Assembly: GCF_003315035.1 (NCBI RefSeq) | Contig: NZ_QNRE01000005.1 | Location: 186,001 to 250,000, forward strand | DNA length: 64,000 nucleotides | DNA from: Nocardia puris | GTDB taxonomy: Bacteria; Actinomycetota; Actinomycetes; Mycobacteriales; Mycobacteriaceae | Direction of reading: 5' to 3' | Part shown: positions 60,208-64,000 of the stretch, in pieces | How the letters are laid out: every line of letters begins with the position of its first letter | Position numbering within the stretch: the first letter of the stretch is position 1 | The notes under the pieces: generated by a model | What the model saw: the letters and a program-made list of their open reading frames with translations, nothing else | What the model was told of the DNA's origin: nothing | Database searches by the model: none | Position numbers and translations under genes: made by a program

Positions 60208-60969
60208 TCAGAGCTCCGCGCCGAGCAGCCGCCCGGATTCATACGCGGCGGCGCTCGCGGGCAGCGCGCCCGGCCGCCCGCTGGCGAGGACGCGGACCAC
60301 ACCGTTCCCGGTGGTCGGCCGCCCGAGCGCGTCCATCCGCCGCAGCGTCTGGGCGGCGACGGCCTGGGCGCTGTCGAACAGCCGCACACCGACCGGCAGC
60401 GCCGCCACGATGGCATCGGTGACCAGCGGATAGTGGGTGCAGCCCAGCACCACGCCGGTCACGTCGCCGGGGGTCTGCTCGGCCGCCCGCGCGATCGCGT
60501 CGGAGGCGGCGGGCAGATCGCCGCGGTCGATGGCGTCGGCTAGCCCGTGGCACGCGACGCCGGTGACCTTCGCGTCGCCGGCGAACTTCGCGATCAGATC
60601 GGCCTGGTAGCGGCTGGACGTCGTCGCCGCCGTCGCCCACACCGCGATCGAATCACACACCGCCGCAGCGGGTTTGATGGCGGGCACGGTGCCGATCACC
60701 GGCACGTCGGGCCCCACTTCGGCGCGGACCTGTTCGAGCGCGGTCACGCTGGCCGTGTTGCAGGGGAGCACGATGACCTCGGCGCCCGACGCGATGGACG
60801 TGCGCGCCGCGCCGACCACCCGCTCGATCGTCCACCGCTCGGGTTTGGGCCCCCACGGCGCGCCCTCGGGATCGAGTTGCAGCAGCAGATCCACATCCGG
60901 CCGCAGCTTGCGCAGCCAGGCGGCCGTTGGCAGCAGCCCCAGCCCCGAATCGATGAGCGCGACGATCAC
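60208..60969 (-). CDS. Glutamate/aspartate racemase family protein
   Basis: 253 residues. Catalytic Cys-containing motifs LPCNTASVTAL and LGCTHYPLVTDA match MurI. The N-terminal motif is IDSGLGLLPTAAWL instead of FDSGVGGL and the usual GDTxxxPYG is replaced by QLDPEGAPWGPK. It may be a paralogue with other specificity rather than the main glutamate racemase. Confidence 0.75.
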   Translation of the reverse strand: MIVALIDSGLGLLPTAAWLRKLRPDVDLLLQLDPEGAPWGPKPERWTIERVVGAARTSIASGAEVIVLPCNTASVTALEQVRAEVGPDVPVIGTVPAIKPAAAVCDSIAVWATAATTSSRYQADLIAKFAGDAKVTGVACHGLADAIDRGDLPAASDAIARAAEQTPGDVTGVVLGCTHYPLVTDAIVAALPVGVRLFDSAQAVAAQTLRRMDALGRPTTGNGVVRVLASGRPGALPASAAAYESGRLLGAEL

Positions 60970-61011
60970 CCGACCACCGTATTACACGCCCGTCCGGCGC
61001 TTCGGCCCCGC

Positions 61012-62208
61012 TCAGGTGGGCGCGAGCAGCTCCGCCACCGGCACGCCCGCGGCGATCTTGGCGCGGGCCTTCATCACCTGGGCGGTCATGCCCGCGCCGA
61101 CCACGCCGGTGAGCACGCCGTCGTGGGCATAGTAGGCGAGGAACTTGCGGCCGTCGTCGGCGACGACGCGCACCTCGTCGGTGGCGGTGGGAGTGCCGAG
61201 CGCCTGGATCTTCACGTCGTACTGGTCGCTCCAGAAGTAGGGCACCCGCGCCGCGGTGGGCGGTTCCGCGCCCAGCAGCGCGCAGGCCAGCAGTTTCGCC
61301 TGCTCACCCGCGTTGGTCCAGTGCTCGACGCGTTTGCGTTCGCCGGTGTCGTGCCGCCAGGCGGCCACGTCGCCCACGGCCCACACCCGGTCGGCGGAGG
61401 TGCGGCCCACCTCGTCGGCCAGCACGCCGCCGCCGTCGGCGGGCTCGGCCAGCGCGATACCGGAGTCGGCCAGCCATTCGGTGGCGGGGCGAGACCCGAC
61501 ACCGATCACCACGAGATCGGCCGGCTCCTCCGTGCCGTCGGAGAGCACTGCCCCGCGCACGCGCCCCGCGTCGTCGGCGAGGAAGCTGTCCAGCCCCGTC
61601 CCGCAGCGCAGGTCCACGCCTTCGGCGCGGTGCATCCGCGCGACGAGTTCGCCGACCTGTTCGCCGAGCACCGAGGCCAACGGGGTGGGCTGCGGTTCGA
61701 TCAGCACCACGTCCACGCCGGTCGCGCGGAAGCTGGCGGCCAGCTCGCATCCGATGAATCCCGCACCGACGACGAGAGCCTTTCGCGCACCAGCCAATTC
61801 GTCCCGCAGCGCGGTGGCGTCGGCGTGGCCGCGCAGCACGTGCACGCCGCGCAGATCGGGTAGACCCGGCAGGCGGCGCGGGCGCAGGCCGGTCGCGATG
61901 ACGAGGTGGCTGTAGTCGAGCGTGCTGCCGTCGCCGAGGGCGAGCCGCCGCGCGCCGGTGTCGACGGCGACCGCCTGCGCGCCGAGGCGCAGGTCGATGT
62001 TCTTCTCCTCGAAGAATTCCGCGGGCCGCAGGGTGGTGTCGTCGGTCTCGCCGCGCACGAACTGCTTGGACAGCGGCGGGCGGTCGTAGGGGAGGCGGGA
62101 CTCGTCGCCGAGCAGCACGAGTCCGCCGTCGTAACCGCCGCGGCGCAGCTCCTCGGCGGTGCGCAGGCCGGCCAGTCCGGCACCCACGATGACGATCGGC
62201 GCGGCCAT
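61012..62208 (-). CDS. FAD-dependent ferredoxin reductase
   Basis: 398 residues. FAD motif IVIVGAGLAGLRTAEELRRG, NAD motif ALVVGAGFIGCELAASFRAT, second FAD motif DRVWAVGDVAAWRHDTGER, and C-terminal reductase domain (about 325-398). This is the group that reduces ferredoxins or rubredoxins for oxygenases. No ferredoxin gene is adjacent. A CTTGGT-TG-ACCAAG dyad lies about 46 bp upstream. Confidence 0.88.
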   Translation of the reverse strand: MAAPIVIVGAGLAGLRTAEELRRGGYDGGLVLLGDESRLPYDRPPLSKQFVRGETDDTTLRPAEFFEEKNIDLRLGAQAVAVDTGARRLALGDGSTLDYSHLVIATGLRPRRLPGLPDLRGVHVLRGHADATALRDELAGARKALVVGAGFIGCELAASFRATGVDVVLIEPQPTPLASVLGEQVGELVARMHRAEGVDLRCGTGLDSFLADDAGRVRGAVLSDGTEEPADLVVIGVGSRPATEWLADSGIALAEPADGGGVLADEVGRTSADRVWAVGDVAAWRHDTGERKRVEHWTNAGEQAKLLACALLGAEPPTAARVPYFWSDQYDVKIQALGTPTATDEVRVVADDGRKFLAYYAHDGVLTGVVGAGMTAQVMKARAKIAAGVPVAELLAPT

Positions 62209-62253
62209 GGGCGCTCCCTTCCTCGGTGAACTCGCCCCTCACCCTAGCGTCTG

Positions 62254-62267
62254 CTTGGTTGACCAAG
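62254..62267. promoter_or_regulatory. Perfect dyad upstream of ferredoxin reductase
   Basis: CTTGGT-TG-ACCAAG, a 14-bp perfect palindrome about 46 bp before the start codon at 62208, typical of TetR-type sites. Confidence 0.55.
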
Positions 62268-62318
62268 GGTGTGTCCGGCGTCACTTCAGTACTGCAGCGC
62301 AATCGTATCCGTACCGAT

Positions 62319-62336
62319 ATTGATCGGGCGGTCAAT
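62319..62336. promoter_or_regulatory. Dyad upstream of the SPW gene
   Basis: ATTGATCG-GG-CGGTCAAT, 7 of 8 matching arm bases, about 50 bp before the SPW start. The GACCG/CGGTC type is frequent for TetR regulators, and a tetR gene follows at 62806. Confidence 0.55.
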
Positions 62337-62387
62337 CAGGACTACAACGAGGTTAGGAGACACCATCCGAGCCCTAGGAGGCACACC

Positions 62388-62744
62388 ATGTTCACCGAGA
62401 GCCGCGCGCAAGATCTGCTCGCCGTCATCCTCGGCGTCTTCACCGCTCTGTCCCCCCTCTGGGTGGACACCAGCGATCGCGCCATGTGGACGCTCATCGT
62501 CCTCGGCGTGGCCATCGCCCTCACCGGCCTGGCGCAGATGGCCCGTCCCACCATGGCCATGGCCGACTACGCCATGGGCCTGTTCGGTGCGCTGCTGTTC
62601 ATTTCGCCGTGGGCGATGGACTTCACCGCGTACCGGGGTGCATCCTGGACCGCATGGGTCGTCGGTGTGGTCACCGTGGTCGTCGCCGTCGCGGCACTGC
62701 CCGCCGTATCGGGACGTATGCACCGCGCGGCACCGCATCACTGA
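62388..62744 (+). CDS. SPW-repeat membrane protein
   Basis: 118 residues, four predicted helices. Two copies of the SPW signature are seen (SPLWVDTSDR, SPWAMDFTAY), one per helix pair. ATG 62388 follows TAGGAGGC. Function not known; often near stress genes. A TetR gene follows 62 bp downstream. Confidence 0.88.
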   Translation: MFTESRAQDLLAVILGVFTALSPLWVDTSDRAMWTLIVLGVAIALTGLAQMARPTMAMADYAMGLFGALLFISPWAMDFTAYRGASWTAWVVGVVTVVVAVAALPAVSGRMHRAAPHH

Positions 62745-62805
62745 TCGCCGCACGTGCGCATCCTGACCCGGTTCCACCACGGACGGCAGTGAGGACGCAC
62801 CACTG

Positions 62806-63465
62806 ATGCACAGGGCCGAGCCCGGCCGTCGCCAGCGGCGGCCGGACCAGCGGGAGAGCACCGGGCGCCGCCGCAGCGCGAAGGTCGACGGCGACGCCCG
62901 GCAGCTGATTCTCGACGCCGCCGAAAGCCTGTTCGCGGCACAGGGATTCGACGCCACCGCGACCGCCGCCATCGCCGCGGCGGCCGGCGTGCCCAAGGGC
63001 TTGGTCTTCTACTACTTCCCCACCAAGGATTCGATCCTCTCCGCGCTCATGGCCGAGCGCGTGCCCGCCACGCCGATCGACGACATCGGCACCGTCATCG
63101 CCCCGGGCGACCCGGCCACCAGCCTGGTCAACCTGGACGCCGCGCTGAATCTGCGCGACCACCACTCCTCGGTGCTGCGGGTGATCATGTGGCGCGAGGC
63201 CGACACCCACCCCGACGTGCGCCGCCAGCTGCGCCACCTGCGCGATCAGCTGCTCGACGTCACCGCCCGCGTGTTGCAGGCCAGCGCGCCCGCGCCCGTG
63301 CGCCCCGGCACCGTGCGCGCGTGCGCGGCGGCCTGGGTGTCGGCGATGTTCGCCATCGCCAGCACCGACCGCCTGCACGCCCTCGACGGCGTGCCGCTGC
63401 CCACCGCCGAGGAAGTGCTCGGCGTCGCCCGGGTGGTGGCGGCCGGAATGACGCAGCTGGGTTGA
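62806..63465 (+). CDS. TetR-family transcriptional regulator
   Basis: 219 residues. A basic N-terminal extension of about 28 residues (RRQRRPDQRESTGRRR) precedes the HTH (ILDAAESLFAAQGFDATATA, GVPKGLVFYYFPTKDSILSA). Its candidate sites are the dyads at 62254 and 62319. Stop is one base from the convergent hydrolase gene. Confidence 0.9.
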   Translation: MHRAEPGRRQRRPDQRESTGRRRSAKVDGDARQLILDAAESLFAAQGFDATATAAIAAAAGVPKGLVFYYFPTKDSILSALMAERVPATPIDDIGTVIAPGDPATSLVNLDAALNLRDHHSSVLRVIMWREADTHPDVRRQLRHLRDQLLDVTARVLQASAPAPVRPGTVRACAAAWVSAMFAIASTDRLHALDGVPLPTAEEVLGVARVVAAGMTQLG

Positions 63466-63466
63466 G

Positions 63467-64000
63467 TCAGGAGAGCAGGAAGGCCGTCACGTCCGGCGTG
63501 AAGTACGGATGGTTGACCGCGCCCGTGTGCGAGGCGCCCGGATAGATGACCAGGCGCGAGTCGGGGATACCGTCGGCGGTGCGGCGGAAGATCTCGGTGG
63601 TGTAGAAGCCGTCGTTCTCGCCGCCGACGATCAGGGTGGGAACCGTGATGTCGCCGAGGCGGCCGGACAGATCGAATCCGTCCTCGGCGCGCACGAACGC
63701 GAGCGTGTCGGCCGGATTCGCCGGGCGTACAAAGGGATCCACCAGCCAGAACCCGGCGGCCGCCAGCTTCGCCACCACCGGCGACTTGAACCCGGCCGAA
63801 GCCATGTGGTGCAGCGCCCGCTTGCCTTCCGCGGCGGCCGTCGCGTACTTCATCTGCGACGATTTGGCCGGCTCCTCCAAGCGATACGCCGAGGCGGCCA
63901 CCACCAGCTTGCGCACCACCTCGGGATGATCCGCCGCGAGTTGCAACGCGACGGACCCGCCGGAGGAGATCCCGAGCACGTCCACGGGCTCGCCGAATTC
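63467..64000 (-). CDS. Alpha/beta hydrolase, 5' end beyond the window
   Basis: 178 residues visible, running off the right edge. Nucleophile elbow VLGISSGGSVALQLAADHPE gives the Ser; the acid is probably in LIVGGENDGFY and the catalytic His in YPGASHTGAVNHP. The N-terminal part, including the oxyanion HG motif, lies outside. Substrate unknown. Confidence 0.85.
   Translation of the reverse strand, partial: EFGEPVDVLGISSGGSVALQLAADHPEVVRKLVVAASAYRLEEPAKSSQMKYATAAAEGKRALHHMASAGFKSPVVAKLAAAGFWLVDPFVRPANPADTLAFVRAEDGFDLSGRLGDITVPTLIVGGENDGFYTTEIFRRTADGIPDSRLVIYPGASHTGAVNHPYFTPDVTAFLLS

Noticed and set aside
58913..60433. 506-codon plus-strand frame across the toxin and AlkD-like genes
   Set aside because: Gly/Glu-rich nonsense opposite and across well-supported genes.

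Overview
The window reads as chromosomal DNA of a high-GC, mycolic-acid-containing actinobacterium, most likely a Nocardia or a close relative. This rests on gene content and order, not on a database search: tRNA-Thr, tRNA-Met, rpmG, a fused HadA/HadB dehydratase, tRNA-Trp, secE, nusG, rplK, rplA, then rplJ-rplL, an MceG ATPase, rpoB-rpoC, rpsL-rpsG-fusA-tuf. Mycobacterium tuberculosis has the same backbone. A complete mce operon, DUF3558 lipoproteins, a type VII-secretion-like gene pair and frequent ATGA/GTGA gene overlaps fit this assignment.

Layout. 1-3.7 kb: a minus-strand ABC exporter plus two-component system (four overlapping genes). 3.8-8.8 kb: tRNAs, rpmG, hadAB, secE-nusG and rplKA. 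8.8-11.2 kb: an accessory insert between rplKA and rplJL, made of an AbrB/PIN toxin-antitoxin pair and a DHA2 multidrug transporter. 11.3-12.6 kb: L10 leader, rplJ, rplL. 12.8-24.4 kb: a mce lipid-import operon (mceG, yrbEA, yrbEB, mceA-F and two Mce-associated membrane proteins). 24.7-32.5 kb: rpoB promoter, rpoB, rpoC. 32.6-53.5 kb: a mixed block of metabolic, regulatory and cell-surface genes, including a decayed flavin monooxygenase gene, a leaderless arsR-SRPBCC pair, pirin, a carboxymuconolactone-decarboxylase/acetyltransferase fusion, an acyl-ACP thioesterase, an FprB-like ferredoxin reductase, a MerR-controlled aldo-keto reductase, a secreted lytic transglycosylase with an EspC-like partner, an Lrp/HPPD pair, a cation/proton antiporter and two DUF3558 lipoproteins. 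53.5-58.4 kb: the str operon. 58.5-64 kb: a DUF6247 gene, a DUF433/DUF5615 toxin-antitoxin module, AlkD-like repair protein, a glutamate-racemase relative, a ferredoxin reductase, an SPW membrane protein, a TetR regulator and a hydrolase cut by the window end.

How parts work together. The transcription/translation core shows classical control elements: an L10-type leader with terminator-like hairpins before rplJ, sigma70-type promoters before rpoB and rpsL, and strong hairpins at the ends of rpmG, rplA, rplL, rpoC and tuf. HadAB (mycolate elongation), the acyl-ACP thioesterase and the Mce importer all concern long-chain lipids. Several local regulators have candidate operators visible in the sequence (arsR, merR, abrB, the SPW/FAD-reductase intergenic region, the MFS gene).

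I see no CRISPR array, prophage, insertion sequence with a transposase, or biosynthetic gene cluster, and nothing that I can defend as a wholly new defence or metabolic system. The most interesting items are small: a leaderless arsR with a dyad across its start codon, a two-copy interspersed repeat, a small insertion inside a pseudogene, a stop-loss-like gene fusion, and the physical union of mceG with a full mce operon.
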